Below are positions 32,762-40,584 of a DNA stretch of 64,000 nt, piece after piece; position 1 is the stretch's first letter, and each line of letters starts with the position of its first letter. Both the position numbers and the translations under genes were made by a program. This DNA is from Micromonospora sp. C31 (GTDB lineage Bacteria > Actinomycetota > Actinomycetes > Mycobacteriales > Micromonosporaceae). The stretch is taken from NCBI RefSeq assembly GCF_018070575.1, contig NZ_JAGPXN010000017.1, positions 62,001-126,000 on the forward strand, given 5' to 3'. Below the pieces are notes generated by a model, which was not told the DNA's origin, did no database searches, and worked only from the letters and a program-made list of their open reading frames with translations.

Positions 32762-35700
32762 GTGGTGCAACCCGAGCAGCAGATCGGCGCCGTGCTGCGT
32801 TTCCATCGACTGAGGGCGGGCTTCACCCAGCAGGAGCTGGCCCACGCGTCCGGTGTGAGCGTACGCAGCCTGCGTGACCTGGAGAACGACCGAGTCCGCC
32901 GTCCGCACCGGCGTTCTGTCGAGCGGCTCACCGCGGCTCTGCGGCTGACACAGCCGGAACAACAGCAGATCCTCGATGCCGCCGCTGCCGCGCATCACCC
33001 GGAAGGGCATCTTCGGGTCGCTGTGCTCGGGACGCTGGAGGTGCGACTTGGCCAGGCCGTCCTCAATCTGGGCTCGCGGCATCAACGGTGTCTGCTGGCT
33101 CTGCTGGCGCTACAGAACGGCCGGGTGGTCTCCCAGCGGGAGATCGTCGACGTGCTGTGGCAGCAGGAACCTCCGGCCACGTCGAGCAACCTCGTCCACG
33201 TCTATGTCAGTCGGCTTCGACGCACGCTGACGGCTGGAACGACGGTCCACGACTGTCAGCGGGAGACCACCCCTGTGCCGCTGGTGGAGCGGACCGGCGG
33301 TGGCTACCGGCTCACGCTCACCGGCCGGGGACTGGACCTCGCCGCTTTCGACGACCTGGTCTCCGCAGCCGAGCAGGCGCGGGCCAGGCAGCACCTGGCC
33401 CAGTGCTCCGAGGCCGCGGATCTGCTGGCACGGGCGTTACGGTGCTGGCGGGGGCCGGTCCTCGGCCGCGCCGAGCCGCGTCTGGCTGATCATCCGGCGG
33501 CGGTGATGGTGTCGAACCGGCGGGTCGAGGCCGCGTTGACCTTCGCCGATCTCGCCATGCCGGTGGGACGCCACGACGAGGTGGTGACCCTGCTGCGGCC
33601 GGTGGCGCTCGACGAACCCTTGCAGGAGGGCGTGCACGCGCGGCTGATGCTGGCACTGGCCGCCGGCGGACAACAGGCGGAGGCCCTCGCGGTGTTCGAC
33701 GCGATCGGCCGGCGCCTGGCTGAAGAGCTGGGCATCGATCCCAGTCAGGAGTTGTCGGAAGCCCGGCTCACCGTTCTGCGGGGTAGGCACAGCGCGACAC
33801 CGGTGACCGAGGCGGTCGCCGCGACCGGCAGCCGGTCGCCGGCGGCGGACGGGTTTCCGCAAGCACCGCAGCCGGCCCAACTGCCCGCCGACATCGCCAC
33901 CTTCACCGGACGCGAAGAACACCTGCGCCGACTGGACGGCCTCATCTCCGACGCCGCCCGACCGGGCGGCTCCGCAGTGGTCAACCTGTGCGTGCTCACC
34001 GGGATGGCCGGGGTGGGCAAGACAGCACTGGCCGTGCACTGGGCGCACCGGGTCCGCCACCGGTTCCCGGACGGGCAGCTCTTCGTCGACCTACGAGGCT
34101 TCTCGTCGTCGGCGGCCGCCCGGCCCGTCGACGTCCTGGCCCGCTTCCTGCGCGCGCTCAGTGTCCCTGCCAACCAGGTCCCGGTCGAGTTGGACGAGGC
34201 AGCCGCGCTCTTCCGCAGTCTGACGGCGGACCGGGCCCTCCTCGTCGTCCTGGACAATGCCGGAGACGCTGAGCAGGTACGCCCCCTGCTGCCCGGCGGG
34301 CCGCGCTGCCTGGCGTTGGTGACCAGCCGTGACCGACTGGGGGGACTCGCCGTTCATCAGGGGGCACCACGGCTGTCGCTCGACGTGCTGTCGCCCGACG
34401 ACGCGCTCGTCCTGCTCACCCGCAGCATCGGCGCGGACCGCGTCGCCGCCGAACCGGCGGCCACCGTCGCCCTGGCTCAGGCGTGCGCGTCGCTGCCCCT
34501 GGCGTTGCAGGTCGCCGCCGCGAACGTCACCGACCGCGTCGGCTCCACCATCGCCGACTACGTGGCCGACCTGTCGGCGGCGAACCGCCTGGCGGTGCTG
34601 CAGATCGATGGGGACAGCCAGGTGGCCGTCCGTGCGGCGTTCGACCTGTCCTACACCCACCTGCCGCCTGACGCACAGCGCCTGTTCCGGTTGATCGGCC
34701 TGGCACCCGGGGACGACGTGACCGCCGAGACGAGCGCGGCGCTCGGCGGTGTCCCGCCGGAGCAGGCCAGACGGTCGCTGGACGAGCTGACCCGCGCCCA
34801 CCTGCTGCGCCACCACGCCCCTGGCCGGTACGCCATGCACGACCTGCTGCGGTTGTACGCCGCGGACCGGGCGGCGCGGGAGGACGGCGACACCGGGTGC
34901 CGGGGTGCGCTGGCGGCACTCTACGACCATCATCTCCGGACGGTCGACGAAGCTGCGGCCGTTCTCTACCCGACCATGCTGCGCCTCCCTCGTGGCGACA
35001 CCCCGTACGCAGCTCCGGAGGCGTCGCACTTTCCCGACGCGGCGGCGGCGACTGCCTGGCTCGATACCGAACGGGCCAATCTGATCGCGCTGATCCGGAC
35101 GGCGGCTGAGCAGGGGCCACGGCCGCTCGCGTGGCGGCTCGGTGACGCCCTGCGCGGGTACTTCTTCCTGGGCGTGGACCCGGTCGGCTGGCTCACCGTC
35201 GCCCATGCCGCCCTGGCCGCGGCCGAAGCGGAGGGCGACGCCCAGGCGCAGGCGGCGGCTCACCTCAACATCATGGGTGGCCTCATCCGCCAGAGCCGTC
35301 CGACCCAGGCCCGCCTGCACGCCCAACGGATGCTCCTGCTGGCACGCCAGGCGCACTGGACGGACGGCGAGGCCGCAGCACAGGGCAGCCTTGGCGAACT
35401 GCACCAGATGCAGGGCCGCCCGCACGAGGCCGCCGAGCACTACTCGCAGGCGTTGGCCCTGTTCCGGCGCACCGGTCGGTTGGGCGGCCTGTCCATCAAC
35501 CTGAACAACCTCGGCGTCGTGTACTGGCACGTCGGCCGGCTGAGCGAGGCGGCCGAGCTGTTCCGGGAATCAATCGAACTCGAACGTGAGCTGCACTCAC
35601 GCATGGGTGAGGCTGCCTCGCTGACGAACCTGGGCGAGGTGCAGCACCTCCTCGGCCACCTGCACGTGGCGCTCGACGACCTGACGAGGGCCGTGGCGAT

Positions 35701-36331
35701 CTGCCAGGAGACCGTCTACCGGTCCTGCGAGGCCGAGGCCCTGCGCTGTCTCGCTGCGGTGTGTCGGGACCTGGGCGACGTGCCGCGAGCGCTGGAGCAC
35801 GCCGAGGCGGCCCTGACGGTTGCCCGTGGCATCGGCTACCGCACCAGCGAGGTGGACGCCCTCAACGTCCTCGGCGCCCTGCACCGGGACGGGCACGACC
35901 TGCTGAAGGCTCGCGAGCGGCATGGAGAAGCGCTACGCCTGTCCCGTGACGCCAACCACCGGTACGGCGAGGGACAGGCGCTCGTCGGACTTGCCAGGGT
36001 GCACACCCAGCTCGGTGAGCCCGGATCGGCACTGCCACTGGCCTGTCGGGCTCTGGGGCTGGCCGACCGCCTGCACTACCGGGTCCTGCACGCCGCGGCC
36101 GCGACCGCTGTGGCCGAGGCCAATCTCGGATTGGGCCGACACCAGGAGGCCCTCCACCACGCCGAGGAAGCCCTGACCATCCAACGCGAGATCGGATACC
36201 GATGGGCGCAGAACGAAGTCCATCTTCTGATCGCCAAACTCTGTGACTTGGCGGGCCGCCGCGCTACGGCCCGCGACCATCGCCGCCAGGCACACGCCCT
36301 CGCCGCGGCTGTGGCCGCCTCCGCCTCGTAG
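32762..36331 (+). CDS. AfsR/SARP-type regulator with XRE HTH, NB-ARC and TPRs
   Basis: A 1189-residue signal-transduction protein. An XRE HTH lies at about 4-60 (TQQELAHASGVSVRSLRDLE). A winged-helix plus BTAD (SARP module) follows to about 345 (LNLGSRHQRCLLALLALQNG, QREIVDVLW). The NB-ARC ATPase has Walker A MAGVGKTALA (K420) and Walker B LLVVLDNAG (D498), and at least seven TPRs fill 840-1180. AfsR-like proteins activate secondary metabolism or secretion genes. Fusion of an XRE HTH in front of the SARP module is an extra layer. The GTG at 32762 is preferred because GGAGGG lies 9 nt upstream; an ATG at 32711 would add 17 residues. Confidence 0.85.
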   Translation: MVQPEQQIGAVLRFHRLRAGFTQQELAHASGVSVRSLRDLENDRVRRPHRRSVERLTAALRLTQPEQQQILDAAAAAHHPEGHLRVAVLGTLEVRLGQAVLNLGSRHQRCLLALLALQNGRVVSQREIVDVLWQQEPPATSSNLVHVYVSRLRRTLTAGTTVHDCQRETTPVPLVERTGGGYRLTLTGRGLDLAAFDDLVSAAEQARARQHLAQCSEAADLLARALRCWRGPVLGRAEPRLADHPAAVMVSNRRVEAALTFADLAMPVGRHDEVVTLLRPVALDEPLQEGVHARLMLALAAGGQQAEALAVFDAIGRRLAEELGIDPSQELSEARLTVLRGRHSATPVTEAVAATGSRSPAADGFPQAPQPAQLPADIATFTGREEHLRRLDGLISDAARPGGSAVVNLCVLTGMAGVGKTALAVHWAHRVRHRFPDGQLFVDLRGFSSSAAARPVDVLARFLRALSVPANQVPVELDEAAALFRSLTADRALLVVLDNAGDAEQVRPLLPGGPRCLALVTSRDRLGGLAVHQGAPRLSLDVLSPDDALVLLTRSIGADRVAAEPAATVALAQACASLPLALQVAAANVTDRVGSTIADYVADLSAANRLAVLQIDGDSQVAVRAAFDLSYTHLPPDAQRLFRLIGLAPGDDVTAETSAALGGVPPEQARRSLDELTRAHLLRHHAPGRYAMHDLLRLYAADRAAREDGDTGCRGALAALYDHHLRTVDEAAAVLYPTMLRLPRGDTPYAAPEASHFPDAAAATAWLDTERANLIALIRTAAEQGPRPLAWRLGDALRGYFFLGVDPVGWLTVAHAALAAAEAEGDAQAQAAAHLNIMGGLIRQSRPTQARLHAQRMLLLARQAHWTDGEAAAQGSLGELHQMQGRPHEAAEHYSQALALFRRTGRLGGLSINLNNLGVVYWHVGRLSEAAELFRESIELERELHSRMGEAASLTNLGEVQHLLGHLHVALDDLTRAVAICQETVYRSCEAEALRCLAAVCRDLGDVPRALEHAEAALTVARGIGYRTSEVDALNVLGALHRDGHDLLKARERHGEALRLSRDANHRYGEGQALVGLARVHTQLGEPGSALPLACRALGLADRLHYRVLHAAAATAVAEANLGLGRHQEALHHAEEALTIQREIGYRWAQNEVHLLIAKLCDLAGRRATARDHRRQAHALAAAVAASAS

Positions 36332-36426
36332 CAAGCCTCACACCGCCATCTTTGATCCCGGGGCCGTCCGGGACCGGTCGCGGTGGCCGCGATCTTGGCG
36401 AACGCGGCGTTGTCGCTGTTCATCGG

Positions 36427-36513
36427 CGGAGGGTGTGGGATTCGAACCCACGAAGACATCGCTGCCTTACCGGTTTTCAAGACCAGCGCCATCGGCCACT
36501 AGGCGAACCCTCC
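36427..36513 (-). tRNA. tRNA-Ser (anticodon TGA)
   Basis: An 87-nt class II tRNA on the minus strand. The acceptor GGAGGGT pairs with ACCCTCC, discriminator G. The anticodon stem-loop GGTCTTGAAAACC gives TGA, and a variable arm and GGTTCGAATCC T-loop are present. CCA is not encoded. It lies 84 bp from the 118-bp inverted repeat. Confidence 0.95.
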
Positions 36514-36892
36514 CGGGCCGCGCCCCCGTGGGGTGCGCGACCGTGCCTAGTCTGCCACGGACCCGCTGCGGGCGAGCGGGCACCGCACCCGCGCTGAGAG
36601 GGTGGTTCGGGAGGCTATGTCCGATGTAGGTTTGGCGGTTCGTTAGAGGCCCGGGTGGTGGGGGTTACGGGGACGTCGTCGGCGGGGCGAGGGTGAACAA
36701 GCCGGCTTCGGGTTTCCGGTACGAGGAACGTCAGCTACTCACCGTGCTCGAGACACTCTCGCTGGATGCGCCACCCGAGGAGGTCCTGGGCCCTCTGTGA
36801 GCATCCCGGGCCGTGGCGAACGGGTTCCGGGCCTGACCGACCATGTCGACCCAGCACCGTCCCCACCGGAAGCCGATCGGTCGGCGCGGCGT
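36514..36892. other. 379-bp region with inverted-repeat arm, no gene
   Basis: This stretch holds the left arm of the 118-bp inverted repeat (36597-36714). On the minus strand the arm's KPEAGLFTLAPPTTSP reading ends in a stop, the same tail found at the right arm, suggesting the 3' end of a duplicated, otherwise lost gene. A plus-strand tail RQLLTVLETLSLDAPPEEVL then stop is also readable but has no start. Confidence 0.4.
36597..36714. repeat. left arm of a 118-bp inverted repeat
   Basis: The 118 bp starting AGAGGGTGGTTCGGGAGGC are repeated in inverse at 38784-38901 with only three mismatches that I can count. The two arms bracket about 2.07 kb holding the YdcF-like gene and the second secreted-repeat gene. 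Confidence 0.9.
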
Positions 36893-37606
36893 TCACCGGC
36901 GCAGGGCGTCTTCGATGCCGGTCTCGGGGCGACCCAGGTGGGCGGGGTCGCGACCCCACAGCACGTCCCACGCGGCCTTCACGCTGGCGGCGTGCTCCCG
37001 GCTGGAGCTGATCCGCCAGATCCGCTCGTACTGTCGGGCCGTCTCGTCGCCGACGCCGGTGGCGTCGATGCCAAGCTGTCGGCAGACGGTGACGGCGCGG
37101 GGCAGGTGGAAGCTCTGGGTCACCACCGTCGCCCGGTCGACGCCGAAGATGCGCTTGGCACGGGCACACGAGTCGTAGGTGTCGAAGCCGGCGTGGTCCC
37201 GCACCACCTTGTCGGCGGGTACCCCCTGCTCGATGAGCCAGCGCCGCATGGCACCCGGTTCGTCGTACTCGGCCGTCATGTTGTCGCCGGTCACCAGGAT
37301 GGCGCTCACCTTGCCGGTGGTGAACAGCCGGTGCGCGACCTCCAGCCGGCCGAGGAGGAACGGCGACGGCGTCCCGTCGGGTAGGACGCGGGTGCCGAGC
37401 ACCAGCGCGACCGGCGCCTCCGGGACGGCCGCCTCGGTGAAGAGGTGTCCCTCGGCCCCGTGGCGGGCCCAGGCCACGCTCGCGGTGATTCCGGCGGTGA
37501 GCAGCACCGCGCCGCTCACGGCCGCGATCACCGCGCGCCGCCACCACCGCACCTTCGACCCCGATGGCGTACGCCGAACGCCCGGCCACAAGCCTCGTCC
37601 CCGCAT
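36893..37606 (-). CDS. YdcF/SanA-type (DUF218) membrane-anchored protein
   Basis: A 237-residue protein with one N-terminal membrane anchor (RRAVIAAVSGAVLLTAGITA) and an extracytoplasmic ElyC/SanA/YdcF (DUF218) domain. Typical motifs are VALVLGTRVLPDGTPSPFL, AILVTGDN, DEPGAMRRWLIEQGVP, DTYDSCARAKRIF and VTQSFHLPRAV. Family members are linked to envelope integrity and antibiotic tolerance, and the enzymatic activity is unproven. The gene lies wholly inside the inverted-repeat-bracketed segment and is divergent from the second secreted-repeat gene. Confidence 0.85.
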   Translation of the reverse strand: MRGRGLWPGVRRTPSGSKVRWWRRAVIAAVSGAVLLTAGITASVAWARHGAEGHLFTEAAVPEAPVALVLGTRVLPDGTPSPFLLGRLEVAHRLFTTGKVSAILVTGDNMTAEYDEPGAMRRWLIEQGVPADKVVRDHAGFDTYDSCARAKRIFGVDRATVVTQSFHLPRAVTVCRQLGIDATGVGDETARQYERIWRISSSREHAASVKAAWDVLWGRDPAHLGRPETGIEDALRR

Positions 37607-38126
37607 GTCAGCAAGTATGCCCCGCAGGCACGACTGAGCGATCTTGCTGCTGTCGCGCCTGCCATATGCCGATCAGAGCCATGGGTCGGTGGGAGGTAGC
37701 CGGCCGACGCGGCGCAGATGCGGCTGCCTCGACTGCTGGAAAAGCTGCCGGTTTGCCAGCAGGAGGCAGTGCCCGACCCTCGCTGACCTGGTCTTTCGGT
37801 GAAAGATGCTCGCTCTGCCGGTGTCAGCCGGGGTACACCGTTTCGCAACTGCTGGTGAGTAGCTTGATCCCAGATCCAGCAGTCGACCTCGGTGCGGTCC
37901 GGGTATTGGAGGCAGCAACGCGAACTTCGTAACTGTTCACGCGGTGTCCGAGTTGGCGCCGGGAGAACACGCGCTGCCCGGCTGCGGACTGCCGCGCATC
38001 TGCATCAGGAACGACGGCGACAGTAGGGCGTGAACGCGTCCGCGCTCTACGCGCCTCCGTATTCTTCCAAGGCCTTCCGTTGGGTCCTTGTTCTATACCA
38101 AATCCCATCATCGTCACGGAGAAGCG
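37607..38126. other. 520-bp intergenic region; duplicated promoter block
   Basis: There is no gene here. From about 37805 the DNA resembles 31440-31767, upstream of the other secreted-repeat gene, with the ordered blocks CAGCCGGGGTACACCGTTTC, GCAACTG, AGTAGCTTGATC and CAGCAGTCGA. Divergent promoters for the YdcF-like gene and the repeat protein are expected here. Confidence 0.55.
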
Positions 38127-38687
38127 ATGCAATTCCTTCCTTCACTCAAGAAGGCCGGTGCGGCGTTCATCGTCATGATCGGCACGGCCGCCGCCGTCCT
38201 CTTCGCCTCGGCAGCACCTGCACAGGCCAGCGGGTGGATCTGCGGGGCAGTGCCAGCGGGCTACATCGTCACGGCACAAAACACCCAGTACTGCGGTCCC
38301 GGGGGTGTGGTGGCGCAGTACATCGAGCCGGTCCGTGGCAACGTGTGGATCTGCAGCGGCCTCCCCGCCGGCTACATGGTGACCGCCCAGAACGCGGGCG
38401 AGAGTAAGCCCTGCGTCGGCAACATCGTGGCGCAGTACATCGAGCCGGTCCGTGGCAACGTGTGGATCTGCAGCGGCCTCCCCGCCGGCTACATCGTGAC
38501 CGCCCAGAACGCGGGCGAGAGTAAGCCCTGCGTCGGCAACATCGTGGCGCAGTTGATCGAGCCGGTCCGTGGCAACGTGTGGATCTGCAGCGGCGTTCCC
38601 ACCGGCTACAAGGCCATCTACTGGAACTCAAGCTCGAGCAAGCCGTGCGTCGGCAACATCGTGGCTCAGTACATCGTGAAGCTCTGA
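38127..38687 (+). CDS. secreted protein of four 39-residue Cys repeats
   Basis: A 186-residue paralogue of the protein at 31768. Its signal peptide is nearly the same (FIVMIGTAAAVLFASAAPAQA). Four repeats follow with consensus VWICSGLPAGY-x-VTAQN...KPCVGNIVAQYIEPVRGN, two cysteines each. The middle repeats are almost identical in DNA at 117-bp spacing. Repeats here are 2-3 residues longer than in the paralogue (AGESKPC versus TGSPC). A GGAG precedes the ATG. The function is unknown; a cell-surface or exported binding role is an inference from the repeat design. Confidence 0.8.
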   Translation: MQFLPSLKKAGAAFIVMIGTAAAVLFASAAPAQASGWICGAVPAGYIVTAQNTQYCGPGGVVAQYIEPVRGNVWICSGLPAGYMVTAQNAGESKPCVGNIVAQYIEPVRGNVWICSGLPAGYIVTAQNAGESKPCVGNIVAQLIEPVRGNVWICSGVPTGYKAIYWNSSSSKPCVGNIVAQYIVKL

Positions 38688-38709
38688 CCTTCTGACCGCT
38701 CCGCTCCAA

Positions 38710-38752
38710 GCCCGAGTGACTGGTCGCAGCACTGCGAACCCGTCACTCGGGC
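38710..38752 (+). terminator. hairpin after second secreted-repeat gene
   Basis: GCCCGAGTGAC at 38710-38720 pairs with GTCACTCGGGC at 38742-38752 (11 bp, 21-nt loop), 23 bp after the stop codon. The loop contains the ACTGGTCGCAGC segment shared with the flank of the other paralogue. Confidence 0.65.
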
Positions 38753-38783
38753 ATCTACCTCGTCGCCCGCCAGGTCCTCACCG

Positions 38784-38901
38784 AACCCGAAGCCGGCTTG
38801 TTCACCCTCGCCCCGCCGACGACGTCCCCGTAACCCCCACCACCAGGGCCTCTAACGAACCGCCAAACCCACATCGGACATGGCCTCCCGAACCACCCTC
38901 T
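38784..38901. repeat. right arm of a 118-bp inverted repeat
   Basis: Reverse complement of 36597-36714 with three mismatches. On the plus strand the sequence leading into it reads HSGIYLVARQVLTEPEAG and ends LFTLAPPTTSP-stop, the apparent C-terminus of a vanished gene whose last codons also occur at the left arm. Confidence 0.9.
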
Positions 38902-38904
38902 GAG

Positions 38905-39066
38905 ATGATCGGCGGCGTGTGGGAGACCCCGTCGGTGGTGCTGATCAGCGGAATCATGGCCGCCGAAAGGCCCACTGTGGCCCAGCGGCTGCCCCGCGCG
39001 GTGCACCTGCGCGACGACGTCTTCCGGCGGACGGTGGACAGCGGCGCGGACGCGGACGGTGGACAG
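38905..39066 (+). pseudogene. ATP-dependent kinase relic with ruined P-loop
   Basis: From the ATG at 38905 the frame reads TPSVVLISGIMAAERPTVAQ, then RLPRAVHLRDDVFRRTVDSG. It strongly resembles the N-terminus of small AAA/kinase proteins whose P-loop reads GIMAAGKSTVAQ. Here the G-K-S is replaced by E-R-P, and the remaining 150 or so residues are missing before the next gene. It is a truncated, inactive gene start right beside the inverted-repeat arm. Confidence 0.6.
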
Positions 39067-39115
39067 GATCCTGGCCCGGGGGTGGACCGACGGACGGGTG
39101 GGGTAGACACGGAGC

Positions 39116-40093
39116 ATGCGCGCGATGACGATCCCGGAGCCCGGCGGACCCGACGCACTGGTCTGGAGCGAGGTGCCCGATCCCGAGCCCGGTCCCGGCG
39201 AGGTGGTCGTCGACGTGCGGGCCAGCGCGGTGAACCGGGCCGACCTGCTGCAACGGCAGGGGCACTACCCGCCGCCGCCGGGTGCGTCCGCGTACCCCGG
39301 GCTGGAGTGCTCCGGGGTGATCAGCGCGGTCGGCCCCGACGTGGCCGGCTGGGAGGTGGGCCGGGAGGTCTGCGCGCTGCTGGCCGGTGGCGGCTACGCG
39401 GAGCGGGTGGCGGTGCCGGCCGGGCAGCTCCTGCCGGTGCCGGCCGGCGTCGACCTGGTCGACGCGGCGGCGCTGCCGGAGGTCGCCTGCACGGTGTGGT
39501 CGAACGTGGTGCAGGTGGCCCGGCTCGGGCGGGGCGAGACGCTGCTGCTGCACGGCGGTGGCAGCGGGATCGGCACCTTCGCGATCCAGCTCGGGGCGGC
39601 GCTCGGCGCGCTGGTGGTGGTCACCGCCCGGGCCGCCAAGCACGAGCGGCTGCGTGAGCTGGGCGCGGCGCACACGATCGACTACCGCGAGCAGGACTTC
39701 GTCGAGGAGGTCCGGCGGGTCACCGGCGGCCGGGGCGCGGACGTCATCCTGGACATCATGGGCGCCGCCTACCTGCCCCGGAACGTGGCGGCGCTGGCCA
39801 CCGGCGGCCGGCTGGTGGTGATCGGCATGCAGGGCGGCCGCAGGGGCGAGCTGGATCTCGGGGCGCTGCTGGCCAAGCGGGGCACGATCGCGGCCACCGC
39901 GCTGCGGTCCCGGCCGCTGGTGGAGAAGGCGGAGATCGTACGCGGCGTCCGCGAAGAGGTCTGGCCGCTGGTCAAGTTGGGGGCGGTCCGGCCGGTCGTT
40001 GACCGGCGGGTGCCGATGACCGAGGCGGCCCGGGCGCACCGGCTGGTCGAGTCGAACGACCACGTCGGCAAGGTGCTGCTCACGACGGGCTGA
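39116..40093 (+). CDS. NAD(P)H:quinone oxidoreductase (zinc-free MDR)
   Basis: A 325-residue medium-chain dehydrogenase/reductase of the quinone oxidoreductase (PIG3/Qor) group. It has ASAVNRADLLQRQGHYPPPP near residue 40, YPGLECSGVISAVG, LLLHGGGSGIGTFAIQL as the dinucleotide-binding motif, and YREQDFVEEVRRVTGGRGAD. The structural and catalytic zinc ligands of alcohol dehydrogenases are absent, as expected. It reduces quinones or enones in the cytosol. Its 3' end overlaps that of the convergent soxR gene by 14 bp, an arrangement that fits a redox-stress locus. Confidence 0.9.
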   Translation: MRAMTIPEPGGPDALVWSEVPDPEPGPGEVVVDVRASAVNRADLLQRQGHYPPPPGASAYPGLECSGVISAVGPDVAGWEVGREVCALLAGGGYAERVAVPAGQLLPVPAGVDLVDAAALPEVACTVWSNVVQVARLGRGETLLLHGGGSGIGTFAIQLGAALGALVVVTARAAKHERLRELGAAHTIDYREQDFVEEVRRVTGGRGADVILDIMGAAYLPRNVAALATGGRLVVIGMQGGRRGELDLGALLAKRGTIAATALRSRPLVEKAEIVRGVREEVWPLVKLGAVRPVVDRRVPMTEAARAHRLVESNDHVGKVLLTTG

Positions 40094-40538
40094 CGCCAGC
40101 CGCGCGGGGTTGCACGAGGCGGGCGCCGGGGCCCTCGCCGGCGAGGGAGTCGCCGGGGTTGTTGAGCGTGCAGCGTTGCAGGGACAGGCAGCCGCAGCCG
40201 ATGCAGCCGTCGAGGTCGTCGCGCAGCTTGGTCATCAGCCGGATCTTCTCGTCGAGCCGCTCCCGCCAGGTCGCGGAGAGCCGCGCCCAGTCCTCCGCCG
40301 TGGGGACCCGCGAGGCCGGCAGGGAGTCCAGCGCCTCCCGGATCTCCTCCAGCGAGATACCGACCTGCTGGGAGATCCGGACGAACGCCACCCGGCGCAG
40401 CTCGGTGCGGGCGTAGCGGCGCTGGTTGCCGCCCGTGCGCTCCGCCCGGATGAGCCCGAGCCGCTCGTAGTAGCGCAGCGCCGAGGGCGCCACGCCGCTG
40501 CGGGTGGAGAGCTGGCCGATGGTCAGGGACTCGTACAT
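40080..40538 (-). CDS. soxR: redox-sensitive MerR-type regulator SoxR
   Basis: A 152-residue MerR-family protein with the N-terminal winged HTH (LTIGQLSTRSGVAPSALRYY). The SoxR [2Fe-2S] motif C-x2-C-x-C-x5-C is complete (C112, C115, C117, C123). The C-terminal extension is dispensable-looking and Pro/Gly-rich. Oxidation of the cluster by redox-active compounds activates target promoters. A 14-bp perfect dyad lies 16 bp upstream, between soxR and the divergent transketolase gene, and may be its operator. Confidence 0.92.
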   Translation of the reverse strand: MYESLTIGQLSTRSGVAPSALRYYERLGLIRAERTGGNQRRYARTELRRVAFVRISQQVGISLEEIREALDSLPASRVPTAEDWARLSATWRERLDEKIRLMTKLRDDLDGCIGCGCLSLQRCTLNNPGDSLAGEGPGARLVQPRAAGVSPS

Positions 40539-40553
40539 CACATCGCCTTGAGT

Positions 40554-40567
40554 TGAAGTTGACTTCA
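40554..40567. promoter_or_regulatory. dyad TGAAGT-TG-ACTTCA, possible SoxR box
   Basis: TGAAGTTGACTTCA is a dyad with 6-bp arms in the 46-bp gap between soxR and the divergent transketolase N-subunit gene. MerR-type regulators bind such dyads between promoter elements, so it could control soxR, the transketolase pair, or both. Confidence 0.55.
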
Positions 40568-40584
40568 GCTTGCAGGCTAGCGGC

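Noticed and set aside
34091..35530. Long open frame (479 codons) on the minus strand opposite the AfsR-like gene
   Set aside because: It is the mirror of a GC-rich coding frame; the plus strand holds clear domain motifs and this frame has no motif of its own.
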